Positions 1-11,050 of a stretch of DNA of 64,000 nt are shown here, piece after piece. Location of the stretch: positions 2,418,001-2,482,000 of the forward strand of contig NZ_CP114413.1 of NCBI RefSeq assembly GCF_027270315.1. Reading direction: 5' to 3'. A program made the position numbers and the translations under genes. The DNA comes from Streptomyces cinnabarinus. GTDB taxonomy: Bacteria; Actinomycetota; Actinomycetes; Streptomycetales; Streptomycetaceae. Numbering within the stretch: the stretch's first letter is position 1; every line of letters begins with the position of its first letter. The notes below the pieces were generated by a model. The model saw nothing but the letters and a program-made list of their open reading frames with translations. It was not told the DNA's origin and did not search any database.

Positions 1-1251
1 GTGCTCGGCGAAGACCCGCATCGCGCCCTTGGCGTTGTGGAAGACCTTGGGGCGGGCGGCGTCGGCCAGCCAGCCGGTGAACGCCGTCTCGTCGGCCTCG
101 TCCAGCTCGGACGGGTCGAACCAGGCGGCGGGGCCGCCGGCCGTGGCCAGCGCGACCTCGGCGACCGAGCCGGTGCCCAGCGCCCAGGTGTCGACGGTGG
201 CGACACCGAGGGGCTGTGCGGTGGCGTGCTCGGTCAGCCAGGGGGCCAGCTCGCCGGTGGCCAGCACCTGGCCGTCCAGCTCCACGCCCTCCGCGACGAC
301 CTGGGTCTCCTCGGCCTCCTCGGCGCCGGGGTCGACGGCCAGCAGCCGCTCCCGCAGGGACGGGTTGCGGATCTCCAGTGTGTCCAGGACCATCGCGACG
401 CCCTTGCGGTCGTACGCGGCCCGCTCCAGGTCGGTGACCGTCTTCGGCAGCTCGACGGTGCGCACCATCTCGGTGAGGCGGCGGTTGAGCTTGACCGCCT
501 CCAGGTGGTCGCGGAGGTTCTGGCCCGCCTTGCCCTTGACCTCCTCGACCCGCTCGACCAGCTCCGCGAACGAGCCGAACTGGTTGATCCACTTCGCGGC
601 GGTCTTCTCGCCGACGCCCGGGATGCCCGGCAGGTTGTCGGACGGGTCGCCGCGCAGGGCGGCGAAGTCGGGGTACTGCGCGGGCGTCAACCCGTACTTC
701 TCGATGACCTTCTCCGGGGTGAACCGGGTCAGCTCGGAGACGCCCTTCGTCGGGTAGAGGACGGTCGTGTGCTCGCTGACGAGCTGGAAGGAGTCGCGGT
801 CGCCGGTGACGATCAGCACCTCGAAGCCCTCGGCCTCGGCCTGGGTGGCGAGCGTGGCGATCACGTCGTCGGCCTCGAAGCCGTCCACCGCGAATCGGGA
901 GACGTGCATCGCGTCGAGCAGCTCGCCGATCAGCTCGACCTGGCCCTTGAACTCGTCCGGGGTCTTGGAGCGGTTCGCCTTGTACTCCGTGAACTCCTCG
1001 GACCGCCAGGTCTTGCGGGACACGTCGAAGGCGACCGCGAAGTGCGTGGGCGCCTCGTCGCGCAGGGTGTTGGCCAGCATCGACGCGAAGCCGTAGATCG
1101 CGTTCGTCGGCTGGCCGGTCGCGGTCGTGAAGTTCTCCGCGGGCAACGCGAAGAACGCGCGGTAGGCCAGGGAATGCCCGTCCATGAGCATGAGTCGCGG
1201 ACGGCCGCCGCCGGAGGTCGTTTCGGTCTTCTTCGATGCTGTCTCTGCCAC
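1..1251 (-). CDS. polA: DNA polymerase I, N-terminal part (cut by window start)
   Basis: Replication and repair polymerase; the 417 residues present cover the 5'-3' exonuclease domain and the beginning of the region before the polymerase domain. The translation from a GTG start shows the FEN-like hallmarks: LMLMDGHSLAYRAFFALP near residue 20, VDGFEADDVIATLA, VTGDRDSFQLV, and the helix-hairpin-helix segment GDPSDNLPGIPGVGEK. After about residue 300 the sequence becomes the less conserved proofreading-like domain and runs off the window. The GTG is preceded by AGGA about 8 bases upstream. It is divergent from the oxidoreductase gene to its right. The plus-strand open frames over this stretch are antisense shadows. 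Identification is secure; the polymerase domain cannot be seen here. Confidence 0.95.
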   Translation of the reverse strand, partial: MAETASKKTETTSGGGRPRLMLMDGHSLAYRAFFALPAENFTTATGQPTNAIYGFASMLANTLRDEAPTHFAVAFDVSRKTWRSEEFTEYKANRSKTPDEFKGQVELIGELLDAMHVSRFAVDGFEADDVIATLATQAEAEGFEVLIVTGDRDSFQLVSEHTTVLYPTKGVSELTRFTPEKVIEKYGLTPAQYPDFAALRGDPSDNLPGIPGVGEKTAAKWINQFGSFAELVERVEEVKGKAGQNLRDHLEAVKLNRRLTEMVRTVELPKTVTDLERAAYDRKGVAMVLDTLEIRNPSLRERLLAVDPGAEEAEETQVVAEGVELDGQVLATGELAPWLTEHATAQPLGVATVDTWALGTGSVAEVALATAGGPAAWFDPSELDEADETAFTGWLADAARPKVFHNAKGAMRVFAEH

Positions 1252-1272
1252 GTCCCCGATCCTGCCACGCCG

Positions 1273-1283
1273 CACTGACAGTG
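1273..1283. promoter_or_regulatory. 11-bp palindrome in the polA/oxidoreductase divergent region
   Basis: CACTGACAGTG is a perfect inverted repeat with a single central base. It lies 22 bp upstream of the polA start codon, where an operator or promoter element could act. It does not match the Streptomyces LexA box (GAAC-N4-GTTC). Function is unknown and chance occurrence is possible. Confidence 0.25.
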
Positions 1284-1429
1284 GGGGCCCACCGCCGGAT
1301 CGGCGGCGCCCGGGCGGATCGCGCAACCAAAGCTCTCGACGGGTGCGGAACCCGGGGCCGACCGGTGTCGGTGACACGTGCGAGGATCGGAGATGTACCT
1401 CACATACGCAGTCGTAAGGAGAGCGTGCG

Positions 1430-3709
<2,280 letters not shown>

Positions 3710-3769
3710 GCGTTTGCTCAGGTACCGGCGGACGCCGGAGCGGATCGACGACGAACGGAGTCCGGCCCC

Positions 3770-4258
3770 ATGGGCGAGCAGCAGCAGGTGCAGTTCCCGC
3801 AAGAGGTCATCGACGAGTACGCCGCGCTCGGCGTGGACCTGCCCGCGCTGTTCTCCGCGGGGCATCTGGGGACGCGGATGGGGGTGCAGATCCTCTCGGC
3901 GTCCGCGGAGGAGGTCGTCGGCACCATGCCGGTGGAGGGGAACACCCAGCCGTACGGGCTGCTGCACGGAGGCGCTTCCGCGGTGCTGGCGGAGACGCTG
4001 GGGTCGGTCGGGTCGATGCTGCACGGCGGGTCCTCGAAGATCGCCGTGGGTGTGGACCTGAACTGCACCCATCACCGGGGGGTGCGGTCGGGAATGGTGA
4101 CCGGGGTGGCCAGGCCGGTGCACCGGGGGCGGTCGACCGCGACGTACGAGATCGTGATCAGTGACGAGGAGGGCAAGCGGGTGTGCACCGCCCGGCTGAC
4201 CTGCCTGCTGCGCGATGTGCGACCGGGGGACGGCGAGCCCGTGGGCGTGTCCGGCTGA
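3770..4258 (+). CDS. PaaI-family hotdog-fold acyl-CoA thioesterase
   Basis: Small cytoplasmic thioesterase, 162 residues, expected to hydrolyse an acyl- or aryl-CoA. The hotdog signature is visible: QPYGLLHGGASAVLAET in the middle (the HGGA loop and following helix carry the catalytic region), then the beta strands VGVDLNCTHHRGV and RSTATYEIVI. The ATG lies in the same orientation 60 bp after the oxidoreductase and is followed by a strong hairpin terminator, so the two probably form one transcript. A thioesterase gene also lies near polA and pyk in other actinobacteria, which suggests housekeeping. Substrate is not deducible. Confidence 0.88.
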   Translation: MGEQQQVQFPQEVIDEYAALGVDLPALFSAGHLGTRMGVQILSASAEEVVGTMPVEGNTQPYGLLHGGASAVLAETLGSVGSMLHGGSSKIAVGVDLNCTHHRGVRSGMVTGVARPVHRGRSTATYEIVISDEEGKRVCTARLTCLLRDVRPGDGEPVGVSG

Positions 4259-4268
4259 CCGGCTGAGC

Positions 4269-4319
4269 CCGGGGGCGGGCGCCGCTCGCCACGGCAGACA
4301 GAGCGGCACCCGCCCCCGG
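4269..4319 (+). terminator. hairpin terminator after the thioesterase gene
   Basis: Two 19-base arms pair (left arm begins CCGGGGGCGGG, right arm ends CCCGCCCCCGG) with one internal mismatch and a 13-base loop, starting 10 bp after the stop codon. There is no long T tract, as is usual in Streptomyces. Confidence 0.75.
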
Positions 4320-4348
4320 TAGTACCGTTTTTCCATGAGGCCCGCGTC

Positions 4349-5023
4349 ATGACCGGCATCGGCCCTGTCGAACCCGTCAACTCCCCTGATCCGGATGAGA
4401 GTTACGAGGTCATCGGAGCCGATGGGCCGCGCCGTACGGACCGGCTCGCGCGCCGCTGGGCCGCACTCTCCCCCCGCACCCGCAGAGCCGCCGCAGCGGC
4501 CGCCCTCGTCACGCTCGGCGCCGCCGGAGCGCTCCTGCTCACCCCGGACGACCCCGAACCACCCGAGACCCTCGACCTCTCCGCCTGGCCCGCCAACGTC
4601 ACCAGATGGGACTACCTCGGCCCCGCCGAACGACCCAACTCCGTTGCCACCAGGGGAAGTTTCCAATTCCGCGTATCCGTGCTCCGGGGGCCCGACGTCA
4701 CCATGCGAGTCACGGGCGCCGCCTTCGACGGGCTGCGCACCCAGACCACTCCCCGGCCCGAGTTCACCGTGCCGGGTGGCACAAGTCGGCGTATCACGGT
4801 GGAGATTTCCGTATCCGACTGTTCGGAACTGCCCCTGGATGCGGGATTTCACTATCTCGACGTAACGCTGCGTAACACCCACGCAATACAGCGCCACAGC
4901 TTCATCTTCGGTGGCGCATTCTCGCGGGACCTATCCGATCTTCTTCACGCGGCCTGCGACCCCATACCTCCTGGACCGGGCCCACGGCCAACCGGAAGTG
5001 CGGGTTCTCAGAATGCGGACTGA
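4349..5023 (+). CDS. conserved membrane-anchored or secreted protein of unknown function
   Basis: I do not recognise a family. The 224-residue product has a charged N-terminal tail (about 45 residues), one hydrophobic segment (about residues 46-64, A/L-rich) and then an extracellular part with beta-rich character: a segment FQFRVSVLRGPDVTMRV, an ITVEISVSDCSE stretch and a second cysteine near the C terminus, which could form a disulfide. This layout (N-in, single membrane anchor, beta-sandwich outside) is common in Streptomyces cell-surface proteins. GAGG stands 8 bases before the ATG. It lies between a terminator and the promoter region of the Liv operon, so it is probably a single-gene transcript. 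Confidence 0.72.
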   Translation: MTGIGPVEPVNSPDPDESYEVIGADGPRRTDRLARRWAALSPRTRRAAAAAALVTLGAAGALLLTPDDPEPPETLDLSAWPANVTRWDYLGPAERPNSVATRGSFQFRVSVLRGPDVTMRVTGAAFDGLRTQTTPRPEFTVPGGTSRRITVEISVSDCSELPLDAGFHYLDVTLRNTHAIQRHSFIFGGAFSRDLSDLLHAACDPIPPGPGPRPTGSAGSQNAD

Positions 5024-5237
5024 GTGGAAAATCCGCCAAAACGGCTGAGAGCCCCCTCGGCCGAAGCCCGCCCTCCACCACGTCATAACAAGAAAGTCAC
5101 AAGGAAGCTCACGCCGATGCCCATCCGCACATACCGGGCTTAGAGTCACGGCCAGTCACCGCTCCATCGGGAGTTCGGTACCAGCGCGGCACCCGCCGCC
5201 CCTACCGGGGCGGGCGTGACTGCGGAAAGGACTGATT

Positions 5238-6479
5238 GTGCGACGTTCCTTGGTGATACTTACCTCCGTCCTCGCGACCGGAGCTCTGTCCCTCACCGCC
5301 TGCGGCTCCCGAGACGACAACGGCGGCGGCGACAGCAACGGCGGCGAGACCACGACGCTGACCATTGGTGTCGACGCTCCGCTCTCCGGTGAGAACTCCA
5401 CCACCGGCCTCGGCATCCAGTACGGCGCCCAGATCGCTGTCGACGACGCGAACAAGAACAAGCTCGTCCCGGGCGTCACCTTCAAGCTGAAGGCGTTCGA
5501 CGACAAGGCGCAGCCCGCCACCGGCCAGACCAACGCGACCGCGATCACCGGCGACAAGACCGCCGTCGGCGCCGTCGGCCCGCTGAACTCGGGCGTCGCC
5601 CAGACCATGCAGCAGGTCTTCGCCTCGGCCAAGATGGTCCAGATCTCCCCGTCCAACACCGCCCCGGAGCTGACCCAGGGCAAGGACTGGCAGACCGAGA
5701 AGAAGCGGCCGTTCGACACGTACTTCCGTACGGCCACCACCGACGAGCTCCAGGGCAGCTTCGCCGCCGACTACGCGCTCAACGGCCTCAAGAAGAAGAA
5801 GGCCTTCGTCGTCGACGACAAGCAGACGTACGGCGCCGGCCTGGCGAAGATCTTCAACGAGCAGTTCAAGAAGCTGGGTGGCTCGGTCGTCGAGACCGAC
5901 CACGTCAACACCGGCGACAAGGACTTCGGCTCCCTGGTCACCAAGATCAAGAACTCCGGCGCTGACCTGCTCTACTACGGCGGCCAGTACGACGAGTCCG
6001 CGCTGCTCACCAAGCAGATGAAGGACGCCGGGGTGAAGATCCCGCTGTTCGGCGGCGACGGCATGTTCGCCTCCACCTACATCGAGGCCGGTGGCAAGGC
6101 CACCGAGGGTGACCTCGCCACCGCGATCGGCGTCCCCGCCGACACCCTGCCCGCCGCCAAGACCTTCATCGAGACCTACAAGGCCAAGGGCTACAAGGGC
6201 GACTACGGCGCCTACGGCGCGTACTCCTACGACGCCACCACCGCCATCATCAAGGCCGTGAAGGCCGCCGTGGACGCCAACGACGGCAAGGTCCCCAGCG
6301 ACATCAACGAGCTCCGCGCCCAGGTCGTCGAGGGCGTTCAGAAGTCGGACTTCGAGGGCCTGTCCGGCAAGGTCGCCTTCGACGAGTACGGCGACACCAC
6401 CAACAAGCAGCTCACCGTCTACCAGGTTGTCAAGGGTGAGTGGAAGGCCGTGAAGACCGGCACCGCCGACCTCGGCTGA
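5238..6479 (+). CDS. livK: branched-chain amino-acid ABC transporter, substrate-binding lipoprotein
   Basis: Extracellular binding protein that delivers leucine, isoleucine or valine (or a related amino acid) to the LivHM permease. 413 residues. A lipoprotein signal ends in the lipobox LTAC, with the lipidated cysteine at residue 22; a Gly/Asp/Asn-rich linker follows, then a type I periplasmic-binding fold beginning TLTIGVDAPLSGENSTTG. GGAAAGG upstream supports the GTG start. It is the first gene of the five-gene transporter operon and is separated from the permease gene by a hairpin that should let it be made in excess. Exact substrate preference cannot be read from sequence. Confidence 0.94.
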   Translation: MRRSLVILTSVLATGALSLTACGSRDDNGGGDSNGGETTTLTIGVDAPLSGENSTTGLGIQYGAQIAVDDANKNKLVPGVTFKLKAFDDKAQPATGQTNATAITGDKTAVGAVGPLNSGVAQTMQQVFASAKMVQISPSNTAPELTQGKDWQTEKKRPFDTYFRTATTDELQGSFAADYALNGLKKKKAFVVDDKQTYGAGLAKIFNEQFKKLGGSVVETDHVNTGDKDFGSLVTKIKNSGADLLYYGGQYDESALLTKQMKDAGVKIPLFGGDGMFASTYIEAGGKATEGDLATAIGVPADTLPAAKTFIETYKAKGYKGDYGAYGAYSYDATTAIIKAVKAAVDANDGKVPSDINELRAQVVEGVQKSDFEGLSGKVAFDEYGDTTNKQLTVYQVVKGEWKAVKTGTADLG

Positions 6480-6501
6480 CCCAGGCAACGCATCAGCATC
6501 G

Positions 6502-6538
6502 CGGGCCGCGCGGGAGGGGACCCCGACCGCGCGGCCCG
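6502..6538 (+). terminator. hairpin between livK and livH (partial terminator or mRNA stabiliser)
   Basis: Perfect 11-bp arms CGGGCCGCGCG and CGCGCGGCCCG around a 15-base loop, 22 bp after the livK stop. In binding-protein operons such a hairpin commonly keeps the binding-protein mRNA more abundant than the downstream permease mRNA. Confidence 0.7.
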
Positions 6539-6629
6539 TTCTCACACCCAGACCCTGCACACGCTCAGTGCATAGAGACCCCTGCACGCGAATAGTGCAC
6601 ACGACATCCAGCGACATGGAGGCCATGCG

Positions 6630-7559
6630 GTGAACACCCTGCCGCAGCAGCTGGCCAACGGGCTGCTTCTAGGCTCGATGTACGGGCTGATCGCCATCGG
6701 CTACACGATGGTGTACGGCATCGTCCAGCTCATCAACTTCGCGCACGGCGAGATCTTCATGACCGGGGCCTTCGGCGCCTTCACGGTCTACTTCTACATC
6801 CTCCCCGACGGCACGGCGATGGCCGTAGCCGTCCCGCTGATGCTGATAGGCGGCGGCCTCGTGGCCGTGCTCATCGCCGTCGGCGCGGAACGGTTCGCCT
6901 ATCGACCACTGCGCGGAGCACCACGACTGGCACCGCTCATCACCGCAATCGGCCTCTCCCTGGCTCTCCAGGAGGTCGTCCGCAACTTCTACCCCGGCGC
7001 CGACCGAGCCATCGCCTTCCCCGGCCTCGACGCCACCCACGAAATCGGCTCCATCACCATCAAGGACGCCGACATCTTCCTGATCCTGGCCGCCGTCATC
7101 TGCATGGCCGCCCTCGCCTTCTTCGTCCGCAAGTCCCGCACCGGCCGCGCCATGCAGGCCACCGCCCAGGACCCGGACACCGCCCAGCTCATGGGCATCG
7201 ACACCAACCGGATCATCGTGATCGCCTTCGCGATCGGCGGCTTCTTCGCCGCGGTCGCCGCGGTCGCCTACGGCCTGAAGTACGGCAACATCGACTACCG
7301 CATGGGCTTCCTGATGGGCCTCAAGGCCTTCACCGCGGCCGTCCTCGGCGGCATCGGCAACATCTACGGCGCCATGCTCGGTGGTCTGGTCCTCGGCATC
7401 GCCGAGACCCTGGCCTCCGCGTACATCGACGAGATCCCCGGCATGCAGCAGCTCGGCGGCCAGAGCTGGGCCAACGTCTGGGCCTTCGGCCTCCTCATCC
7501 TCGTGCTCCTGGTCAGGCCACAGGGTCTGCTCGGCGAACGCGTCGCGGACAGGGCGTGA
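6630..7559 (+). CDS. livH: branched-chain amino-acid ABC transporter permease LivH
   Basis: Inner-membrane permease subunit, 309 residues, about eight hydrophobic segments. Typical LivH stretches are visible: NGLLLGSMYGLIAIGYTMVY at the N terminus, INFAHGEIFMTGAFGA, and the ATPase-contact region LKAFTAAVLGGIGNIYGAMLG near the C terminus. A GGAGG sits 7 bases before the GTG start. Its stop is 4 bp from the livM start. It works with LivM as the transmembrane pair and with LivG/LivF as the ATPases. Confidence 0.95.
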   Translation: MNTLPQQLANGLLLGSMYGLIAIGYTMVYGIVQLINFAHGEIFMTGAFGAFTVYFYILPDGTAMAVAVPLMLIGGGLVAVLIAVGAERFAYRPLRGAPRLAPLITAIGLSLALQEVVRNFYPGADRAIAFPGLDATHEIGSITIKDADIFLILAAVICMAALAFFVRKSRTGRAMQATAQDPDTAQLMGIDTNRIIVIAFAIGGFFAAVAAVAYGLKYGNIDYRMGFLMGLKAFTAAVLGGIGNIYGAMLGGLVLGIAETLASAYIDEIPGMQQLGGQSWANVWAFGLLILVLLVRPQGLLGERVADRA

Positions 7560-7563
7560 TCAC

Positions 7564-9372
7564 GTGACCGAGATCAACAAGACCACCACGGACACGGCGA
7601 CCACGCCGGACGCCCCCGCCGCTCGCGGCCTGCTGTCCCTGCCGCTCGCCGCGGCCCGCGCCCTGCTGCTGGCCGGCGGTGTCGCCACCGCCGCCTCCGC
7701 CTTCCTCGCCTGGACCTGGACCGACGAGTTCCCCGGCGACCTCACCATCACCGGCTACCCCGGCGGCCTGCAGTGGCTGACCTTCGTCGCCGGACTGCTC
7801 ACCACCCTGTTCGCGCTGGCGTCCTACGGCATCCGCGGCCTGGGCTGGCTGATGCCCGCCAAGAACAACGCGCCGCTGGTGCTCGTGGCACTCGGCGGCT
7901 TCGCCACCACCTGGTTCACCGTCATCTCCATCTGCGTGGAGCTCAACGGCATCGTGAACCTGGAGCCCGGCGGCTACATCGCGGCCATCGCCTCCCTGCT
8001 GCCCGTGCTCGGCGCCCTCGCCCTGCCCGAGCAGCTCGGCGACGGCCTCAAGGAGAACCTCAAGGCGTACGTCGCCAAGCCCGACCGGTTCCCCGCCCAG
8101 AAGAGCCTCGCCCCCTGGATCGAGCGGGCCATCATCACCGTCGTCACGGCGATCGGCCTGGCCGTCTTCACCTACGGCATCGACACCGAATACGGCGAGC
8201 TGTTCATCGGCTACCTGATCCTGATCACCTTCTCGCTGTGGGCCCTGCACACCGCGGGTCTGCTCGACGTGTTCTCCCGGATCGTCGCCCACAACCGCAG
8301 CTTCACGCTCGCTATGGGCTTCGCCGCGGCCATCGCATTCCCCTTCACCCAGACCGATGACCACTACGCCAACATCGGCGTGAACATCCTGATCTTCGGT
8401 ACGGTCGCGCTCGGCCTGAACATCGTCGTCGGCCTCGCCGGCCTGCTGGACCTCGGCTACGTCGCCTTCCTCGGCGTCGGCGCCTACACCGCGGCCCTGG
8501 TCTCCGGCTCCGAGTTCTCCCGGTTCTCCGGCGTCCAGTTCCCCTTCTGGGCCGCTGCACTGACCGGCGCCGCCGCCTCCCTGCTCTTCGGTGTCCTCAT
8601 CGGCGCCCCGACCCTGCGGCTGCGCGGCGACTACCTCGCCATCGTCACCCTGGGCTTCGGTGAGATCTTCCGGATCGCCGTGAACAACATGGACGGCGAC
8701 TCCGGCCCCGACATCACCAACGGCCCCAACGGCATCCCGTCCATCCCGGACCTGAGCTTCTTCGGGTTCAACATGGGCGAGAGCCACGACATCGCCGGCT
8801 TCACCCTCGGCCGGTTCGCCAACTACTACCTGCTGATGGTCCTCATCATGGCCATCGTGGTCCTCGTCTACACCCGCGCCGCGGACTCCCGCATCGGCCG
8901 CTCCTGGATCGCCATCCGGGAGGACGAGACCGCCGCCACCGCCATGGGCATCAACGGCTTCCGCGTCAAGCTCGTCGCCTTCGCCCTCGGTGCCGCCCTC
9001 GCCGGCCTCGCCGGCACGGTCAGCGCGCACGTCACGTACTCCGTGGTGCCCACGCCCTACCAGTTCGCCGGCTCCACGCCGCCCAACTCGGCGTTCCTGC
9101 TGGCCGCCGTCGTCCTCGGCGGCATGGGCACGGTCGCGGGCCCGCTGCTCGGCGCGGCGCTGCTCTACCTGCTCCCGGAGAAGCTCAACTTCCTCCAGGA
9201 CAAGTCGCTGCTGGCCTTCGGTATCGCACTGGTACTGCTGATGCGCTTCCGCCCGGAGGGCATCATCGCCAACCGCCGCCGTCAGCTCGAATTCCACGAG
9301 ACCGGCCAACTCGACGTACCAGAACAAGCGACGCTGACCGACGAACCGGCCGTCACCAAGGCAGGGGCGTAA
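7564..9372 (+). CDS. livM: branched-chain amino-acid ABC transporter permease LivM, N-terminally extended
   Basis: Second permease subunit. At 602 residues it is much longer than the usual 320-420. The C-terminal half (from about residue 270) is the canonical LivM: NIVVGLAGLLDLGYVAFLGVG, the LRLRGDYLAIVTLGFGEIFR loop and the ATPase-contact segment AVVLGGMGTVAGPLLGA. The first 270 residues hold a Thr/Ala-rich start and at least four extra hydrophobic segments, including one with LPVLGALALPEQ. The extension is in one uninterrupted frame with normal base composition, so I read it as real and not as a frameshift artefact. The GTG start follows the livH stop by 4 bp. Confidence 0.93.
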   Translation: MTEINKTTTDTATTPDAPAARGLLSLPLAAARALLLAGGVATAASAFLAWTWTDEFPGDLTITGYPGGLQWLTFVAGLLTTLFALASYGIRGLGWLMPAKNNAPLVLVALGGFATTWFTVISICVELNGIVNLEPGGYIAAIASLLPVLGALALPEQLGDGLKENLKAYVAKPDRFPAQKSLAPWIERAIITVVTAIGLAVFTYGIDTEYGELFIGYLILITFSLWALHTAGLLDVFSRIVAHNRSFTLAMGFAAAIAFPFTQTDDHYANIGVNILIFGTVALGLNIVVGLAGLLDLGYVAFLGVGAYTAALVSGSEFSRFSGVQFPFWAAALTGAAASLLFGVLIGAPTLRLRGDYLAIVTLGFGEIFRIAVNNMDGDSGPDITNGPNGIPSIPDLSFFGFNMGESHDIAGFTLGRFANYYLLMVLIMAIVVLVYTRAADSRIGRSWIAIREDETAATAMGINGFRVKLVAFALGAALAGLAGTVSAHVTYSVVPTPYQFAGSTPPNSAFLLAAVVLGGMGTVAGPLLGAALLYLLPEKLNFLQDKSLLAFGIALVLLMRFRPEGIIANRRRQLEFHETGQLDVPEQATLTDEPAVTKAGA

Positions 9373-9378
9373 CGAACC

Positions 9379-10263
9379 ATGACGACACCTGTACTCGAAG
9401 CCCGCGGCGTCACCATGCGCTTCGGCGGCCTGACCGCCGTCCGCTCGGTCGACTTCACGGTGAACTCCGGCGAGATCGTCGGCCTGATCGGCCCCAACGG
9501 CGCCGGCAAGACGACCTTCTTCAACTGCCTGACGGGCCTGTACGTCCCCACCGAGGGCACGGTCTCCTACAAGGGCAAGGTGCTGCCGCCCAAGCCGCAC
9601 CTGGTGACGCAGGCGGGCATCGCCCGTACGTTCCAGAACATCCGTCTGTTCGCCAACATGACGGTGCTGGAAAACGTCCTCGTCGGCCGGCACACCCGCA
9701 CCAAGGAGGGCCTGTGGTCGGCGCTGCTGCGCGGACCCGGCTTCAAGAAGGCGGAGAAGGCCAGCGAGGAACGGGCCATGGAACTCCTGGAGTTCATCGG
9801 CCTCGACCACAAGCGGGACCACCTCGCCCGTAACCTCCCCTACGGCGAGCAGCGCAAGCTGGAGATCGCGCGCGCCCTCGCCTCCGACCCCGGCCTTCTG
9901 CTCCTGGACGAGCCGACGGCCGGCATGAACCCGCAGGAGACGCGGGCGACCGAGGAACTGGTCTTCGCCATCCGCGACCAGGGCATCGCCGTCCTCCTCA
10001 TCGAGCACGACATGCGCTTCGTGTTCAATCTGAGCGACCGCGTCGCCGTCCTCGTCCAGGGCGAGAAGCTCGTCGAAGGCACCTCCGAGGTCGTCCAGGC
10101 CGACGAGCGCGTCATCGCCGCCTACCTCGGTGAGCCCTTCGAGGGCGCCCCCGGTGAGGCGGAGGCCGCCGAGGTCGCCGCCGCCGAGGCCGGGGCCGGG
10201 GCCGAGGCGGCCTCGGACACCGAGGAGCGGAGCACCACCAGCACCAAGGGAGAAGCCCAGTGA
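9379..10263 (+). CDS. livG: branched-chain amino-acid ABC transporter ATPase LivG
   Basis: Cytoplasmic ATPase subunit, 294 residues. Walker A GPNGAGKTT at residues 38-46, Q-loop in ARTFQNIRLF, the Liv-type signature LPYGEQ at 153-158 in place of LSGGQ, Walker B LLLLDEP near 173 and the switch histidine in LIEHDMRF. The last 40 residues are an Ala/Glu/Gly-rich tail not needed for the fold. Its stop overlaps the livF GTG start (GTGA), which implies translational coupling. Confidence 0.95.
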   Translation: MTTPVLEARGVTMRFGGLTAVRSVDFTVNSGEIVGLIGPNGAGKTTFFNCLTGLYVPTEGTVSYKGKVLPPKPHLVTQAGIARTFQNIRLFANMTVLENVLVGRHTRTKEGLWSALLRGPGFKKAEKASEERAMELLEFIGLDHKRDHLARNLPYGEQRKLEIARALASDPGLLLLDEPTAGMNPQETRATEELVFAIRDQGIAVLLIEHDMRFVFNLSDRVAVLVQGEKLVEGTSEVVQADERVIAAYLGEPFEGAPGEAEAAEVAAAEAGAGAEAASDTEERSTTSTKGEAQ

Positions 10264-10976
10264 CCGCACTGCTAGAGGTCGAGGACCTCCGGGTCGCCTA
10301 CGGCAAGATCGAGGCCGTCAAGGGCATCTCCTTCAGCGTGGAGGCGGGCCAGGTCGTCACCCTGATCGGCACCAACGGCGCCGGCAAGACCACCACCCTG
10401 CGCACCCTGTCGGGGCTGCTCAAGCCCTCCTCCGGGAAGATCCTCTTCGACGGCAAGCCGCTCACCGGCATCGCCGCCCACAAGATCGTCGCGCTGGGCC
10501 TGGCCCACTCCCCCGAGGGCCGGCACATCTTCCCCCGGCTGACCATCTTCGAGAACCTCCAGCTCGGCGCCTTCCTCCGGAAGGACAAGGAGGGCATCGA
10601 GAAGGACATCCAGAAGGCGTACGACCTGTTCCCCATCCTCGGGGAACGCCGCAACCAGGCGGCGGGCACCCTCTCCGGCGGTGAGCAGCAGATGCTGGCA
10701 ATGGGCCGCGCCCTGATGTCCCAGCCGAAGCTGCTGATGCTCGACGAGCCCTCCATGGGCCTGTCGCCGATCATGATGCAGAAGATCATGGCGACGATCG
10801 CCGAGCTGAAGTCGCAGGGCACCACGATCCTGCTGGTCGAGCAGAACGCCCAGGCGGCGCTCTCGCTCGCCGACCAGGGTCACGTCATGGAGGTCGGCAA
10901 CATCGTCCTGTCCGGCACCGGCCAGGACCTCCTCCACGACGAGTCGGTCCGCAAGGCCTACCTCGGCGAGGACTGA
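10260..10976 (+). CDS. livF: branched-chain amino-acid ABC transporter ATPase LivF
   Basis: Second ATPase of the Liv complex, 238 residues, the family's usual size. Walker A GTNGAGKT at 37-44, signature LSGGEQ at 138-143, Walker B LLMLDEP at 158-164 and the Liv-type LLVEQNAQAAL switch region. Last gene of the operon, ended by a strong hairpin. Pairs with LivG as a heterodimer beneath LivHM. Confidence 0.95.
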   Translation: MTALLEVEDLRVAYGKIEAVKGISFSVEAGQVVTLIGTNGAGKTTTLRTLSGLLKPSSGKILFDGKPLTGIAAHKIVALGLAHSPEGRHIFPRLTIFENLQLGAFLRKDKEGIEKDIQKAYDLFPILGERRNQAAGTLSGGEQQMLAMGRALMSQPKLLMLDEPSMGLSPIMMQKIMATIAELKSQGTTILLVEQNAQAALSLADQGHVMEVGNIVLSGTGQDLLHDESVRKAYLGED

Positions 10977-10989
10977 TTCAGTTACGGCA

Positions 10990-11026
10990 AAGGCCCGCAC
11001 TCCCCTTGCCGGGGGGTGCGGGCCTT
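10990..11026. terminator. bidirectional terminator between livF and pdtaR
   Basis: 16-bp stem (left AAGGCCCGCACTCCCC, right ending GTGCGGGCCTT) with one G-U pair and a 5-base loop. It lies in the 74-bp gap between two convergent genes and ends both. Confidence 0.85.
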
Positions 11027-11050
11027 CGCTCTGTCTGCGCGCCGCGAGCC

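Noticed and set aside
1..1278. Plus-strand frame starting at base 1
   Set aside because: The minus strand encodes an unmistakable DNA polymerase I N terminus here.
7513..10269. 918-codon minus-strand frame over the livM and livG genes
   Set aside because: Antisense to two clear transporter genes; low-complexity composition.
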